The notes under the pieces: generated by a model
What the model was told of the DNA's origin: nothing
What the model saw: the letters and a program-made list of their open reading frames with translations, nothing else
The model's database searches: none
DNA from: Halarchaeum rubridurum
Lineage (GTDB): Archaea; Halobacteriota; Halobacteria; Halobacteriales; Halobacteriaceae
Direction: 5' to 3'
DNA length: 64,000 nt
Assembly: GCF_014647115.1 (NCBI RefSeq)
Contig: NZ_BMOO01000005.1
Location: forward strand, 1 to 64,000
Program-made: the position numbers and the translations under genes
Part shown: positions 50,705 to 60,528 of the stretch, piece by piece
How positions within the stretch are numbered: the stretch's first letter is position 1
Layout of the letters: every line of letters begins with the position of its first letter

Positions 50705-52801
50705 TTACTTGATCTTCGTGCCGGGTTCGCTGTCGCCGTGCGTCGTGAGGAGGTCGGCGTCCTCGCCCGCGGCGAGCACCATCCCGTTCGACTCGACGCC
50801 GAACAGCTCGGCCCTTTCGAGGTTGGCGACGACGACGACCGTCGTGCCTTCGAGGTCCTCGACGTCGTGGAGGCCCTTGAGGCCGGCGACGATCTGTCTG
50901 GTCTCGATGCCGATGTCGACGGTGAGACGCAGGAGGTCGTCGGCCCCCTCGATTCCCTCGGCCATCTCGATGCGCCCGACGCGGAGGTCGAGGTCCTGGA
51001 ACGTCCCGAAGTCGATGCGGTCGTCGGCGAGCGCTTCGAACGCGTCCGTGTCGGTGTCGTCGGTCATCGTGGTGTCCTCGGTAGTGTCGTCGCTCTCGGT
51101 CTCGTCTCCGTCAGCGGTCGCCTCGGCGACGCGCTCGTCGAGTTTCTCGTTGAGTTCGGCGACGCGCTCGTCGTCGATCTTCTCGAAGAGCGGGCCGTCG
51201 GGTTCGGGGAAGGATTCGGGGGGCGCCTGGAGGCAGTCGCCGACGGTGGCGTCGGCGGCGCGCCCCTCGGCACCGAGTTGGTCCCACGCCTCCTCGGCCT
51301 TCTCGGGCGTGATCGGCTGGAGGAGGACCGTGACGGCTTTCACGAGCTGCACGCAGTCGCGGATGACGGGCGCGGCCTCGGCGTCGTCGAGCTTCCACGG
51401 CTCTGCGTTCTGGATGTACTCGTTGCCGTAGCGCGCGAGGGCGACGGCGGTCTCGCCGGCCGCACGGACGTCGTAGTCGTTGAGGGCGTCCTCGTAGTCG
51501 TCCATCGCCTCGGCGATACGGGTCTCCGTCTCGTCGGTCAGCTCGGCGTCCGGCGTGCCCTCGAAGTTGCGCGCGGCGAAGAGGAGCGCGCGGTTGACGA
51601 AGTTCCCGACGACGTCCGCGAGCTCGGTGTTGACGCGCTCCTGGAAGCGCTCCCAGGAGAAGTTGACGTCGCGCTCGAAGCCGGCAGCGGTGGCGAGGTA
51701 GTAGCGCAGGAGGTCGGGGTGGAAGCCCTCCTGGAGGTACTCGTCGGCCCAGATGGCGCGGTTCCGGCTCGTGGAGAAGGCCTTGCCGTTGAGGTTGACG
51801 AAGCCGGTCGCGCAGACGGCGCGGGGCTCGTTGTAGTCGGCGGCCTTGAGCATCGACGGCCAGAAGACCGTGTGGTGCTGGATGATGTCGCGTCCGATGA
51901 CGTGGACGATCTCCGAGTCGTCCCCTGTCCAGACCTCCTCCCAGTCGTAGGTGTCCGCGCCGACGCGTTCGCTGTACTGCTTGCTGGAGGCGACGTACTC
52001 GATGGGGGCGTCGACCCAGACGTAGAGCACGAGGTCCTCGGCGCCGCCGTCGAGGTCGTCCGGGTAGTCGATGCCCCAGTCCATGTCGCGGGTGATACAG
52101 AGGTCCTGGAGGTCGCCCTCTATCCACTCGCGGGGCTGGTTCTGGGCGTTGCTCGTCCCCTCCATGCGGTTGATGAACCCCGTGAGGTACTCCTGGAACT
52201 CGGAGAGGCGGAGGAACTTGTGTTCGCGCTCGCGGTACTCGGCGGGGTTGCCGGTGAGCGTGCTGACGGGGTCGACGATGTCGCCGGGTTCGAGGTGACG
52301 CTGACACCCCTCGTCGCACTCGTCGCCGCGGGCGTGCTCGCCGCAGTAGGGACATTCGCCCTCGACGTAGCGGTCGGGGAGCCACTGGTCGGCCTCGGGG
52401 TCGTAGGCGACCTGAATCTCCCGCTCGTAGACGTGGTCGTTTTCCTCCCACGCGCGGACGAACGCCTGGGTGAGCTCGACGTTCGTCTCGTCGTGCGTGT
52501 GCCCGTAGTTGTCGAAGTCGACGTTGAAGCGCGGGAACGTCTCCTCGTACTGCTCGTGGTGGCGCAGCGCGAACGCCTCGGGGCTGACGCCCTCCTTCGC
52601 GGCGTTGACGGCGATGGGCGTGCCGTGCATGTCCGAACCGGAGACGAACGCGACGTCCTGCCCGAGCGTGCGCAGCGCGCGGCTGAACGCGTCGCCGCTG
52701 ACGTACGTCCGCAGGTGGCCGACGTGCAGGTCCCCGTTCGCGTAGGGGAGCCCGCAGGTCACCAGTGCGGGGTGTTCCGTGGGGAACTCCTCGTGGGTCA
52801 T
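50705..52801 (-). CDS. metG: Methionyl-tRNA synthetase with C-terminal tRNA-binding domain
   Basis: The 698-residue class I synthetase charges tRNA-Met. The HIGH motif is HVGH (26-29) and the KMSKS loop is KAFSTSR (340-346). A zinc knuckle CPYCGEHARGDECDEGC lies in the connective peptide. The last 110 residues are a Trbp111/EMAP-like OB domain (DFGTFQDLDLRVGRIEMAEG ... NLERAELFGVESNGMVLAA), preceded by a Thr/Asp-rich linker at about 565-585. In many archaea that domain is separate; here it is fused. Confidence 0.95.
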   Translation of the reverse strand: MTHEEFPTEHPALVTCGLPYANGDLHVGHLRTYVSGDAFSRALRTLGQDVAFVSGSDMHGTPIAVNAAKEGVSPEAFALRHHEQYEETFPRFNVDFDNYGHTHDETNVELTQAFVRAWEENDHVYEREIQVAYDPEADQWLPDRYVEGECPYCGEHARGDECDEGCQRHLEPGDIVDPVSTLTGNPAEYREREHKFLRLSEFQEYLTGFINRMEGTSNAQNQPREWIEGDLQDLCITRDMDWGIDYPDDLDGGAEDLVLYVWVDAPIEYVASSKQYSERVGADTYDWEEVWTGDDSEIVHVIGRDIIQHHTVFWPSMLKAADYNEPRAVCATGFVNLNGKAFSTSRNRAIWADEYLQEGFHPDLLRYYLATAAGFERDVNFSWERFQERVNTELADVVGNFVNRALLFAARNFEGTPDAELTDETETRIAEAMDDYEDALNDYDVRAAGETAVALARYGNEYIQNAEPWKLDDAEAAPVIRDCVQLVKAVTVLLQPITPEKAEEAWDQLGAEGRAADATVGDCLQAPPESFPEPDGPLFEKIDDERVAELNEKLDERVAEATADGDETESDDTTEDTTMTDDTDTDAFEALADDRIDFGTFQDLDLRVGRIEMAEGIEGADDLLRLTVDIGIETRQIVAGLKGLHDVEDLEGTTVVVVANLERAELFGVESNGMVLAAGEDADLLTTHGDSEPGTKIK

Positions 52802-53010
52802 GTCCGTACCACCGAACCGTGTCGGCCTAAATCCCGCGGATTCCCGGTGCGGCGCGCGCCCCGACCGTGGGCCTCGACACCGCGGCCCGCGCTCGAACGC
52901 GGGACTTAGGAGGGGCGGGCGCGTCCCGTCGAGGGCGGCGGTGTCGGTGTTCGCCGCGTTCGGCCGTCGGAACGATGCGCCTTTACCTGTTGCATACCGA
53001 TACGTTACAC

Positions 53011-53205
53011 ATGGGATTCGGTAGCTACGACGAGTCCGAGCAGGAGAACCAGAACGCGGACGCCGACTACGACGAGGAGGACGCCGTGAACGTCCACCAG
53101 AACGACCACGACGGCAGCGTCAGCTTCGACACGGGGGCCTCCAGCGGCGAACTCGTCGACCGGCTCCAGGAGATGAAGGACGACGACGACGACGACGAGG
53201 AGTAA
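53011..53205 (+). CDS. DUF5786 family protein
   Basis: The 64-residue, extremely acidic protein opens MGFGSYDESEQENQ and contains VNVHQNDHDGSVSFDTGAS then ELVDRLQEMKDD, the family's conserved blocks; the end is a run of Asp and Glu. Function unknown, but the family is near universal in haloarchaea. CTTTACCTG at 52981-52989 is a TATA box centred 27 bases before the ATG. The convergent VTT gene ends one base after its stop. Confidence 0.85.
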   Translation: MGFGSYDESEQENQNADADYDEEDAVNVHQNDHDGSVSFDTGASSGELVDRLQEMKDDDDDDEE

Positions 53206-53206
53206 C

Positions 53207-53791
53207 TCAGAGGACCGCGAGCGTCCCCTCGAAGAGGAGGACGGTGACGACGAGGCGGCCGACGCTCCCGGCGAACGTCGCGGCCGCGAACCGCACGTAG
53301 TCGCTTTCGAGGACGCTGAAGGCGTAGATGGAGAGCGTGTCGGGGAAGAAGGGGACGCAGAGCCCGAGCGCGAGCCCGACGTACCCGTAGGACTGGACGA
53401 GGGCGACGACGCGGTGTTTCGACCACGCGACCGGCTCGTAGCCGGCGCGCTGGAGCAGGTCGATCACCGGTCCGGAGTGCGTCGCGCCGTGGCCGACGTA
53501 GAGCGCGACGACGCTCCCCGCGGCCTTCCCGAGCCCGCTCGTCAGCATCACGAGGGCGAGCTGGACGGGATAGCTGAACCCCATGTCGAGGCTCGCCGCG
53601 GGGATGAGGACGACCTCGCTCGGGAGCGGGAGGACGACCGCGATCAGAAATGAGTAGACGGCGATGACGAGGAGCGCGAGGGGGCCCGTCGCCGTCTCGA
53701 CGAGGTGTTGGAGCCCGAAGATGTCCGCGGGGAGCGCGAGTGGCGCGGCGAACAGCGCTCCCGCGGCCGCGCGTGCGACGGGGAGCGTCAT
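53207..53791 (-). CDS. VTT domain (DedA-like) membrane protein
   Basis: The 194-residue protein has the VTT pattern: [16 protein letters not shown] with the conserved Pro and Glu of the re-entrant loop, then [15 protein letters not shown], and [15 protein letters not shown] as the second half. Relatives flip lipids (undecaprenyl phosphate or phospholipids). About five hydrophobic segments are seen. The ATG overlaps the mfnA stop by 4 bases, so it is cotranscribed with the decarboxylase. Confidence 0.82.
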   Translation of the reverse strand: MTLPVARAAAGALFAAPLALPADIFGLQHLVETATGPLALLVIAVYSFLIAVVLPLPSEVVLIPAASLDMGFSYPVQLALVMLTSGLGKAAGSVVALYVGHGATHSGPVIDLLQRAGYEPVAWSKHRVVALVQSYGYVGLALGLCVPFFPDTLSIYAFSVLESDYVRFAAATFAGSVGRLVVTVLLFEGTLAVL

Positions 53792-54858
53792 CGACCGCTC
53801 GCCCCGACCCGCACGGCGTCGAGCGTTTCGAGGAACGACTCGAGCATCGCGCGGGTGACGTGTGGCATGCAGACGATACGCGCCTCGCCACTCCCGGTGC
53901 GCGAGAGCCGCCACCCCTCCTCGCGGACGGCCTCGAAGGCGGGCTCCGGGAGGTCGAAGGCGACGAGCGGGAGGTCGGGCGTGACGACGTCGTACCCCCG
54001 GTCGCGGAGGCTCTCGGTGAGGGACGTGGCGTTCGCCGCCGCGCGCTCGTGGTTCTCGCGGTACTCGTCCGGCCACTGGGCGTCGAGCGCCGCGGCCGCG
54101 CCCGCGACCCCCGCGCCGCTGCGCGTGCCCGCGAGCGTCGCCTGCGCCGTCGTCTCCAGGTACGGCGTCTCGACGGCGAGCGCGTCCAGCGTCGCGCCGT
54201 CGCGCGCGAGGAACCCGCCTGCCGGAATCGGGGCGCGCCCGACCTTGTGCGGGTCGATGGTGAGCGTGTCGACGGCCGCGTGGTCGAAGTGCCAGTCGTG
54301 GTCCGTGAAGGGGAGGTGGAAGCCGCCCCACGCGGCGTCGACGTGGAAGCGCGCGTCCGCCTCGTCGGCGATTCTCGCGAGCGCGGGTATGGGGTCGACG
54401 CGGCCGAACTCCGTCGTACCGGCGACGCCGACGACGAGCGCGGTGTCGTCGTCGACCGCCGCGGCCACGGCGTCCGGGTCCGCGCGGTGGTCGTCGTCCG
54501 TCGGGACGAGCCGGAGGGTGACGCCGAGGACGTCCGCGGCCTTCTGGAAGGAGAAGTGGACGCTCGTCGGCGCGACGACGACCGGGTCGTCGCTCGCCGC
54601 GAGGTCGCGGGCCGCGCGGACGGCCTGCAGGTTCGCCTCCGTCCCCCCACCGGCGACGTAGCCCGCGGGGTCATCGAGGCCGGTGATGGTGCCGAGGGCG
54701 TCGACGGCGCGCTCCTCCAGCGCGGCGACGTCCGGATACGTCGCCGGGTCGCCGGGGTTGTCCGCGAGGAACCGCCGTGCCGCCCGGGCGGCCGCGGGGT
54801 GCGGGCGCGTGCACATCGAGGAGAGCACGCGGTCGAACTCCTGCGGCGTCGCGTCCAT
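53788..54858 (-). CDS. mfnA: MfnA-type PLP decarboxylase (aspartate or tyrosine)
   Basis: The 356-residue group II decarboxylase has Lys205 in [13 protein letters not shown] for PLP, Asp174 in HVDAAWGGF, and [11 protein letters not shown] (70-80) for phosphate. In methanogens MfnA makes tyramine for methanofuran, which haloarchaea lack. In other archaea the same family decarboxylates aspartate to beta-alanine for coenzyme A; that is the likelier role here. ATG 54858 is chosen from the TATA box 27 bases upstream rather than the GTG two codons earlier. Confidence 0.88.
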   Translation of the reverse strand: MDATPQEFDRVLSSMCTRPHPAAARAARRFLADNPGDPATYPDVAALEERAVDALGTITGLDDPAGYVAGGGTEANLQAVRAARDLAASDDPVVVAPTSVHFSFQKAADVLGVTLRLVPTDDDHRADPDAVAAAVDDDTALVVGVAGTTEFGRVDPIPALARIADEADARFHVDAAWGGFHLPFTDHDWHFDHAAVDTLTIDPHKVGRAPIPAGGFLARDGATLDALAVETPYLETTAQATLAGTRSGAGVAGAAAALDAQWPDEYRENHERAAANATSLTESLRDRGYDVVTPDLPLVAFDLPEPAFEAVREEGWRLSRTGSGEARIVCMPHVTRAMLESFLETLDAVRVGASGR

Positions 54859-54881
54859 ACGCACGGGAGGGCGCGCCGGCC

Positions 54882-54889
54882 GTTTAAGC
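54882..54889 (-). promoter_or_regulatory. TATA box of mfnA
   Basis: GCTTAAAC on the minus strand is centred about 27 bases before ATG 54858. The 98-base divergent space also holds GACTTTTG at 54925-54932 for the plus-strand gene starting at GTG 54957, about 28 bases further. Confidence 0.55.
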
Positions 54890-54956
54890 CGTCGGTTCCG
54901 GGCCCGGCGGCCGCAGGGCGGTGAGACTTTTGGCCGTGGACGCGCTACACGGCCGT

Positions 54957-55349
54957 GTGCCTCTATCGGTCGACTCCACGGCGTGGGAGCGCGGCACCGA
55001 GCCGGAGACGCTCAAGGCCCAGGTCCTCACGTTCCTCGTCGAGCACGCCGGCGAGGCGTACACGGTGGACGAGCTCGCGGACGAGCTCCTCGACACGACG
55101 TTCTCGGAGCAGCGCGCGCGCCGCGAGCGACAGGCGAGCGAACCCGAGTCGCTCCCGAACGGCCGGGGCGCGGCCACGGAACTCGGCGAGGTCATCGCCT
55201 CGCGCCTCCGACGCGACTACCTCAAACGCGAGGTCGTCGAGCTCTCGCGCGACGGCCACATCGAGGCGCGCGACGTCGACGCGGGTGCCGTCGACGCCGA
55301 GTACGCCGACGAGGGGACCGTCGGCGTCTACGCCTACTTACCGGACTGA
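54957..55349 (+). CDS. Small winged-helix-like haloarchaeal protein
   Basis: The 130-residue protein has [20 protein letters not shown] followed by [14 protein letters not shown], and [20 protein letters not shown], a layout resembling a winged-helix DNA-binding domain. The tail ends in a predicted strand, [14 protein letters not shown] 54957 ([10 protein letters not shown]) fits the TATA spacing. The frame's earlier ATG (54921) overlaps that box and is rejected. It overlaps the 3' end of ppsA by 12 bases, convergent. Family not recognised. Confidence 0.7.
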   Translation: MPLSVDSTAWERGTEPETLKAQVLTFLVEHAGEAYTVDELADELLDTTFSEQRARRERQASEPESLPNGRGAATELGEVIASRLRRDYLKREVVELSRDGHIEARDVDAGAVDAEYADEGTVGVYAYLPD

Positions 55350-57581
55350 GTCGAGAATCAGGCGCTGCTCGACGCGCTTCGCTTCGTGCTGGACGTCGCG
55401 GACGGCGTCCACGTTCGCGCTGATCGATGAGACGCCGCGCTCGACGAGGAAGTCCACCATCTCGGGCTTCGAACCCGCCTGCCCGCAGATGGAGGTGGCG
55501 ACGTCGCGCTCGCGGCACGTCTCGATGACGTTCTCGATGAGCGCGAGGACGCCCGGGTGGAGCTCGTCGTAGCGGTCGGCGACGTGCTCGTTGTTCCGGT
55601 CGACCGCGAGGGTGTACTGCGTGAGGTCGTTCGTGCCGAAGGAGACGAAGTCCGCGCCCGCGTCACAGAAGTCCTCGACGCAGAGCGCCGCGGCGGGCGT
55701 CTCCACCATCACGCCCCAGCGGCGCTTCTCGGTGTCGACGCCGGCGCGCGCGAGGGCGTCGCGGGCCGCGCGGGCGTCCTTCCCGTCGTTCACGAGCGGG
55801 AACATCACCTCGACGTTGTCGTACCCCATCTCGTAGAGGCGTGCGAACGCGGACAGTTCGAGTTCGAACAGCTCGGGTTCGTCGAGGGAGCGTCGCAGCC
55901 CCCGATAGCCGAGCATCGGGTTGTGCTCGTGGGGCTCGTCCTCGCCGCCCTCCAGCTGGCGGAACTCGTCGGTCGGGGCGTCGAGGGTGCGCACGCGGAC
56001 CGGGCGGGGGTAGAACTCGTCGGCGACGGTGCGGATGCTCTCGACGAGCTCGTCCGTGTACGCGCGCTCGCCGTGCTTCTCGACGTAGCGCTCGGGCGTG
56101 ACGTTCGTCGAGAGGATCATGTGCTCCGTGCGGAGGAGCCCGACGCCGTCCGCGCCCGTCGCGGCGGCGCGCTCTGCGGCCTCCGGGATGGAGACGTTCA
56201 CCTTCACCTCCGTCGCCGTCATCGGCTTGACGGGCGTCGTCGGTCGGGCGTCCTCGACGGGTTCGCGCTCCTCGTCGGGCTCGGCGGTGCCGGACTCGAC
56301 CGTCCCGCGGTCGCCGTCGATGGTGATGGGCTGGTCGTCGCTGAGCACCTGCGTCCCCGTCTCGGTGCCGAGCACCGCGGGGACGCCGAGCTCGCGCGAG
56401 ACGATGGCGGCGTGGGAGGTCATCCCGCCCTCGTCGGTGACGATGCCGGAGGCGCGCTTCATCGCGGGCACCATGTCCGGCGTCGTCATCGACGTCACGA
56501 TGATGTCGCCCTGCCCGACCTTATCGAGCTGGTCGAGGCCGCCGACGATCCGCGCCGCACCGGAGGCGATTCCGGGGCTCGCGCCGAGCCCGGAGACGAG
56601 CGTCTCGCCGTTGGACTCGGCGGCCTCGCTCGACGACGACTCGTCGATGGTCGTTATCGGGCGCGACTGGAGCATGTACACCTCGCCGCCGGCGATGGCC
56701 CACTCGACGTCCTGGGGCGTGCCGTAGTGTTCCTCGACGCGCTCGCCGAGCGCGAGCAGTTCCTGCAGCTCGGCCTCGTCGAGCACGCGCTCGTCGCGGC
56801 GTTCGGCCTCGACCTCGCGCTCCGTCGTCTCGCCCGTCTCGGGGTCGCGCTCGACGAGCGTCTTCTTCGTCGCCACCGTCACCTCCTCGACGTCGCCGTC
56901 CTCGCGGTCGATGACGTAGTTGTCGGGGGAGACGCTACCGGAGACGACGCCCTCACCGAGCCCCCACGCGGCCTCGATTATCGTCGTCGGCGCGCCCGTC
57001 GAGGGGTGGCTCGTGAACATCACGCCGGACTTCTCGGCGTCCACCATCCGCTGGACGACGACGGCGATGTCGACGCGCTCGTGCTCGAAGCCCTGCTCCT
57101 CACGGTAGTAGATCGCGCGCTGGGTGAAGAGGCTCGCCCAGCAGCGCTTCACGCGTTCGAGGAGGTCCTCGCGCGTGATGTTGAGGTAGGTCTCCTGCTG
57201 GCCGGCGAAGCTCGCGTCCGGCAGGTCCTCGGCGGTCGCCGAGGAGCGGACGGCGACGAACGGGTCGTCCCCGAGGTCGTCGTACGCGGCGAGCACCGTC
57301 TCGCGTACGCCCTCGGGCATCTCGGCGTCGAGGATGAGTTCCTTCGCCGTCGCGGCGGCGTCGGCGAGCGCCGCGGAGTCCTCGGGGTCGACGTCGAGGG
57401 CCGCGAACAGCTCGTCGGCGACGCCCGACTCTTCGAGGAACGTCCGATACGTGTCGGCGGTCACGACGAACGCGGACGGGACCGGGAGCCCGGCCTGGGT
57501 GAGTTCACCCAGCGACGCGCCCTTCCCGCCGACGCTCGGCACGTCCTCGGCACTGATGTCTGCGAGCCAACGTACTGGCAT
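55338..57581 (-). CDS. ppsA: Phosphoenolpyruvate synthase
   Basis: The 747-residue enzyme makes PEP from pyruvate and ATP for gluconeogenesis. The ATP-grasp N-domain starts VGGKGASLGELTQAGLPVP, the central swivelling domain has the phosphohistidine in GGMTSHAAIVSRELG, and the C-terminal PEP barrel has GFRRSLDEPELF-like residues and FGTNDLTQYTLAVDRN and the final CGQAGSKPEMVDFLVE. ATG 57581 begins MPVRWLADIS. A CCTATTTTCGG box centred about 30 bases upstream supports it. Confidence 0.96.
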   Translation of the reverse strand: MPVRWLADISAEDVPSVGGKGASLGELTQAGLPVPSAFVVTADTYRTFLEESGVADELFAALDVDPEDSAALADAAATAKELILDAEMPEGVRETVLAAYDDLGDDPFVAVRSSATAEDLPDASFAGQQETYLNITREDLLERVKRCWASLFTQRAIYYREEQGFEHERVDIAVVVQRMVDAEKSGVMFTSHPSTGAPTTIIEAAWGLGEGVVSGSVSPDNYVIDREDGDVEEVTVATKKTLVERDPETGETTEREVEAERRDERVLDEAELQELLALGERVEEHYGTPQDVEWAIAGGEVYMLQSRPITTIDESSSSEAAESNGETLVSGLGASPGIASGAARIVGGLDQLDKVGQGDIIVTSMTTPDMVPAMKRASGIVTDEGGMTSHAAIVSRELGVPAVLGTETGTQVLSDDQPITIDGDRGTVESGTAEPDEEREPVEDARPTTPVKPMTATEVKVNVSIPEAAERAAATGADGVGLLRTEHMILSTNVTPERYVEKHGERAYTDELVESIRTVADEFYPRPVRVRTLDAPTDEFRQLEGGEDEPHEHNPMLGYRGLRRSLDEPELFELELSAFARLYEMGYDNVEVMFPLVNDGKDARAARDALARAGVDTEKRRWGVMVETPAAALCVEDFCDAGADFVSFGTNDLTQYTLAVDRNNEHVADRYDELHPGVLALIENVIETCRERDVATSICGQAGSKPEMVDFLVERGVSSISANVDAVRDVQHEAKRVEQRLILDSVR

Positions 57582-57691
57582 TAGGCACGCGGATAGACAG
57601 CACACCCGAAAATAGGTGTTTCGAGTCCCGTAACACTCATACGGGATTCGGAGGCGAGTAAAAAGTTCGACGCGACGCGGGACGGCGAGCG

Positions 57692-58594
57692 CTACGCCTC
57701 GATGATGTCGTCCCCGTCCTCGTCGTCCGGAACGGACAGCTCGCCGTCGAGCGCCGTCACGGCCCCGCCGCCGACCCACACGCCGTCGTCGTCGACCCGC
57801 ACGCGGACCGTGCCCGGCCGGTCGACGTAGTGTCCCTGCTCGACGCGGAGCTCCTCGGGCGCGTCGCCGCCGAACGCCGCGATCTCGTCGAGATACGCGC
57901 CCGCCGCCCCCGCGCCCGTGCCCGTGACGGGGTCCTCGTGGATTCCGACGGGCGCGCAGAACGCCCGCGCGTGCAGCGTCGACTCGCGTTCGAGCGTGTC
58001 GAGCGTGACCGCGTAGACCCCCTGCGCGCCGACGTCCGCGCAGAGGTCGCGGACCGCCGCGTCGTCCGGGTCGGCGTCGCCGAGCGTCGAGAGGTAGTCG
58101 AGGCCGACGACGAGGAACGGGAACCCCGTGTCCGCGACGGCGAACGGGAGGTCGTCGACGAACGACATCGCCTCGACGCCGAGGGCGTCCGCGACCCGCT
58201 CCGTGTCGAGGTCGGGCCGGCGGCGAATCGACGGGTCGCGCTGGTTCATCCAGACCGTGCCCGACGGTTCGACCTCGACGTCGAGGACGCCGACGTTCGT
58301 CTCGACGGTGTGCTCGCCGGCGTCGATCTCGCCCGCGTCGTGGAGGTGCGCGTGGGCCGCGACCGTCGCGTGCCCGCAGAGGTCGACCTCGGTCGTCGGC
58401 GTGTGGTAGCGCAGGCGGCACTCGGCGTCGTCGCTCGCCGTCACGAACGCCGTCTCGCTCGCGCCCAACTCCCGCGCGACGGCCCGCCGCTGCGCGTCGC
58501 TCAGTCCGTCCGCGTCCGGGACGACGCCGGCGGCGTTGCCGTCGAGCGGCCGATCAGTGAACGCATCACAGAGGAGGGCGCGTGTGGTCTGCAC
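57692..58594 (-). CDS. PhzF family isomerase/epimerase-like protein
   Basis: The 300-residue protein has the diaminopimelate-epimerase-like fold: FTDRPLDGNAAGVVPDA at the start, ELGASETAFVT with the catalytic Glu, VDLCGHATVAAHAHL, and HEDPVTGTGAGAAGAYL. Members isomerise or epimerise small metabolites; the substrate is unknown. GTG 58594 (MQTTRALLCDAFTD) is preferred since the frame upstream is not conserved. It is monocistronic by spacing. Confidence 0.87.
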   Translation of the reverse strand: MQTTRALLCDAFTDRPLDGNAAGVVPDADGLSDAQRRAVARELGASETAFVTASDDAECRLRYHTPTTEVDLCGHATVAAHAHLHDAGEIDAGEHTVETNVGVLDVEVEPSGTVWMNQRDPSIRRRPDLDTERVADALGVEAMSFVDDLPFAVADTGFPFLVVGLDYLSTLGDADPDDAAVRDLCADVGAQGVYAVTLDTLERESTLHARAFCAPVGIHEDPVTGTGAGAAGAYLDEIAAFGGDAPEELRVEQGHYVDRPGTVRVRVDDDGVWVGGGAVTALDGELSVPDDEDGDDIIEA

Positions 58595-58664
58595 GCACCA
58601 CACCTCACGCGCCGCGCAGTTGAACGCTACGCTCCGCGGGCCCACCACACCCGCGACGCGCCCG

Positions 58665-58895
58665 CTATCGCGCCCGCGCCTCGACGTAGTCCCGGAAGCG
58701 CTCGCGTGCCGCCTCCTCGCACTCCACCTCGTAGACGGTTCCCACGCCGTCGTCGAGCAGGTAGTCGAGTGCCTCGTCCGGATTCGACTCCGTCGTCACC
58801 ACCTTCGCGCGGAGGTGTCCGCGCCGTTTGATGAGGTAGACTCCCGGTGCCTTCTCGTCGAGCGTCCACCGCCCAGTCCGTTGTGTGATACTCAT
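58665..58895 (-). CDS. Small haloarchaeal protein, unknown
   Basis: The 76-residue protein begins MSITQRTGRWTLDEKAPGVY, continues LIKRRGHLRAKVVTTE, and NPDEALDYLLDDGVGTVYEV near the middle; the end is charged and helical. I cannot name the family with certainty. ATG 58895 is chosen, but a TATA box (TTATATATG, about 58935-58943) would also fit GTG starts at 58913 or 58922. It is divergent from the phosphoribosyltransferase gene. Confidence 0.7.
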   Translation of the reverse strand: MSITQRTGRWTLDEKAPGVYLIKRRGHLRAKVVTTESNPDEALDYLLDDGVGTVYEVECEEAARERFRDYVEARAR

Positions 58896-59029
58896 TAGCA
58901 CATCCTCGCCCACGGTAGCCACGCAGCCCGAGCATATATAATTATCGTTCGTTTTGGTTGCTCGGTCGGCGGGGGGCGTTTCAGGTCACTTAACGTCCTC
59001 CGCGCCGTCCCATCCGGCGGGATACTCAC

Positions 59030-59731
59030 ATGGGCGACCTCCCGGACGACTTCACGTGCACGATCACGAACTGGGAATACATCTACGGACTCTGCCGGGA
59101 CGTCTCTGAGCAGGTGAAACGGGCCGACTTCGAGCCCGACGTCATCGTCGCGCTCGCCCGCGGCGGCTGGTTCGCCGGCCGCTGTCTCTGCGACTTCCTC
59201 GGCCTGAACGACCTCACGAGCCTGAAGATGGAGCACTACGTCGGCGCCGCACAGAAGAGCGACGAACCAGAGGTCCGCTACCCGATGCCCGAGGGCACCG
59301 TCGAGGGCAAGGACGTCCTCGTCATCGACGACATCGCCGACACCGGCGGCTCCATCGAGCGCGCCCACGAGTACGTCGACGAGCGCGGCGCCAACGAGGT
59401 CCGGACCGCCACCCTCCAACTGCTCGGCACGAGCGAGTTCGACCCGGACTACGTCGGCGAACGCCTCGAACAGTGGGCGTGGGTCGTCTACCCGTGGAAC
59501 TTCATCGAGGACATGGTCGACCTCATCAGCGGCGTCATGGACGCCGACGACGACGGCCCCTACACGAAAGCGGGCATCCGTCACCTCCTCGCCGAGAACC
59601 ACGACGTCGAACGCATCGAGATGGAGATCGCCCAACCGAACCGCCTCGAAGAGGTGCTCGAAGAGATGATCCGCCGCGACGTCCTCGTGAAGACCGCCGA
59701 GGACGAGTGGCTCCTCCGCGACAACGCCTGA
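59030..59731 (+). CDS. Phosphoribosyltransferase, purine type
   Basis: The 233-residue protein has the PRPP loop DVLVIDDIADTGGSIERA near 93-110, preceded by VIVALARGGWFAGRCLCDFL, the pyrophosphate-binding segment. This is the type I fold of hypoxanthine/xanthine/guanine transferases. The C-terminal 60 residues (TKAGIRHLLAENHDVERIE and LEEVLEEMIRRDVLVKTAE) look like a winged helix, so it may double as a regulator; this is inference. ACTTAACG near 58987-58994 may be the promoter. Confidence 0.85.
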   Translation: MGDLPDDFTCTITNWEYIYGLCRDVSEQVKRADFEPDVIVALARGGWFAGRCLCDFLGLNDLTSLKMEHYVGAAQKSDEPEVRYPMPEGTVEGKDVLVIDDIADTGGSIERAHEYVDERGANEVRTATLQLLGTSEFDPDYVGERLEQWAWVVYPWNFIEDMVDLISGVMDADDDGPYTKAGIRHLLAENHDVERIEMEIAQPNRLEEVLEEMIRRDVLVKTAEDEWLLRDNA

Positions 59732-59802
59732 CGCCGCCGCGGGTCGCCCCTCGACACCACGGAAAGCACTAAATAGCGGTCCGGGTGTAGCAGTCACCAC
59801 TA

Positions 59803-60528
59803 ATGGGAGCCCCGGAGACCGAATCGGCGGCTTTCTCGCGCGAACTCGCCGCCCTCAAGCGGCGAGGATGCGCCGTCCTCGTCGTCGACGACCGCGCCCA
59901 CGGGTCGAGCGCGGCCTGCGAGCGACTGCTCGGCGGCGACGACCTCGAGCGTCGCCACGTCTTCCTCACGACCGCCACGCCCGTCGACGACCTGCTCGGC
60001 CGTCGCGCCGCCGGCGCACACGACCGCGACCCCGCCACCCTCGGCGTCGTCGACGCCACGGACGCCGTCCCGACGCGCTCCGCCGCCGCCGCGAGCCCGT
60101 CCACGACGGCACCGACGCCCGCGGCGAGCGAGCCAGCGACGGCCGCCCGCCGGTGGTACGACGCCGTCGAGACCCTCGACGACCTCGCCGGCCTGTACGC
60201 GCTCGTCGAGGACCACGTCCGCCGCGTCGCCGGCGACGACACCGACCCCGGCGAACTCCGCTTCTGCCTCGACGCCCTCGACCCCTTCCTCGACGCCGTC
60301 GACCACGAGGCGCTCTTCCGGTTCGTCCACCTCCTCACGAGCACCGTCCGCGACGTCGACGGGATGGGTCACGTCCACACCGCGAGCGACCCGCGAAACG
60401 ACCCCCTCGCCACCCTCGAACCGCTCTTCGACGCCACCGTCCGCGTCGACGCCGGCCCCGACGGCGTCCGCCAGCGCTGGACGCTCACGGACTCGGGCAT
60501 CGAGACCGACTGGTTCCCGCTCGACTAA
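59803..60528 (+). CDS. Haloarchaeal protein with degenerate RecA-like fold, unknown
   Basis: The 241-residue protein begins with a P-loop-like but degenerate AVLVVDDRAHGSSAACERLL, then strand-like HVFLTTATPV. The middle (75-118) is Ala/Pro/Thr-rich. The C-terminal half, DDLAGLYALVEDHVRR, PGELRFCLDALDPFLD and FLFVHLLTSTVRDVDGMGH-like pieces, resembles haloarchaeal DUF7504-type proteins. CTAAATAG at 59769-59776 is a TATA box about 30 bases upstream. Its stop overlaps the scpA stop by 4 bases. Confidence 0.72.
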   Translation: MGAPETESAAFSRELAALKRRGCAVLVVDDRAHGSSAACERLLGGDDLERRHVFLTTATPVDDLLGRRAAGAHDRDPATLGVVDATDAVPTRSAAAASPSTTAPTPAASEPATAARRWYDAVETLDDLAGLYALVEDHVRRVAGDDTDPGELRFCLDALDPFLDAVDHEALFRFVHLLTSTVRDVDGMGHVHTASDPRNDPLATLEPLFDATVRVDAGPDGVRQRWTLTDSGIETDWFPLD

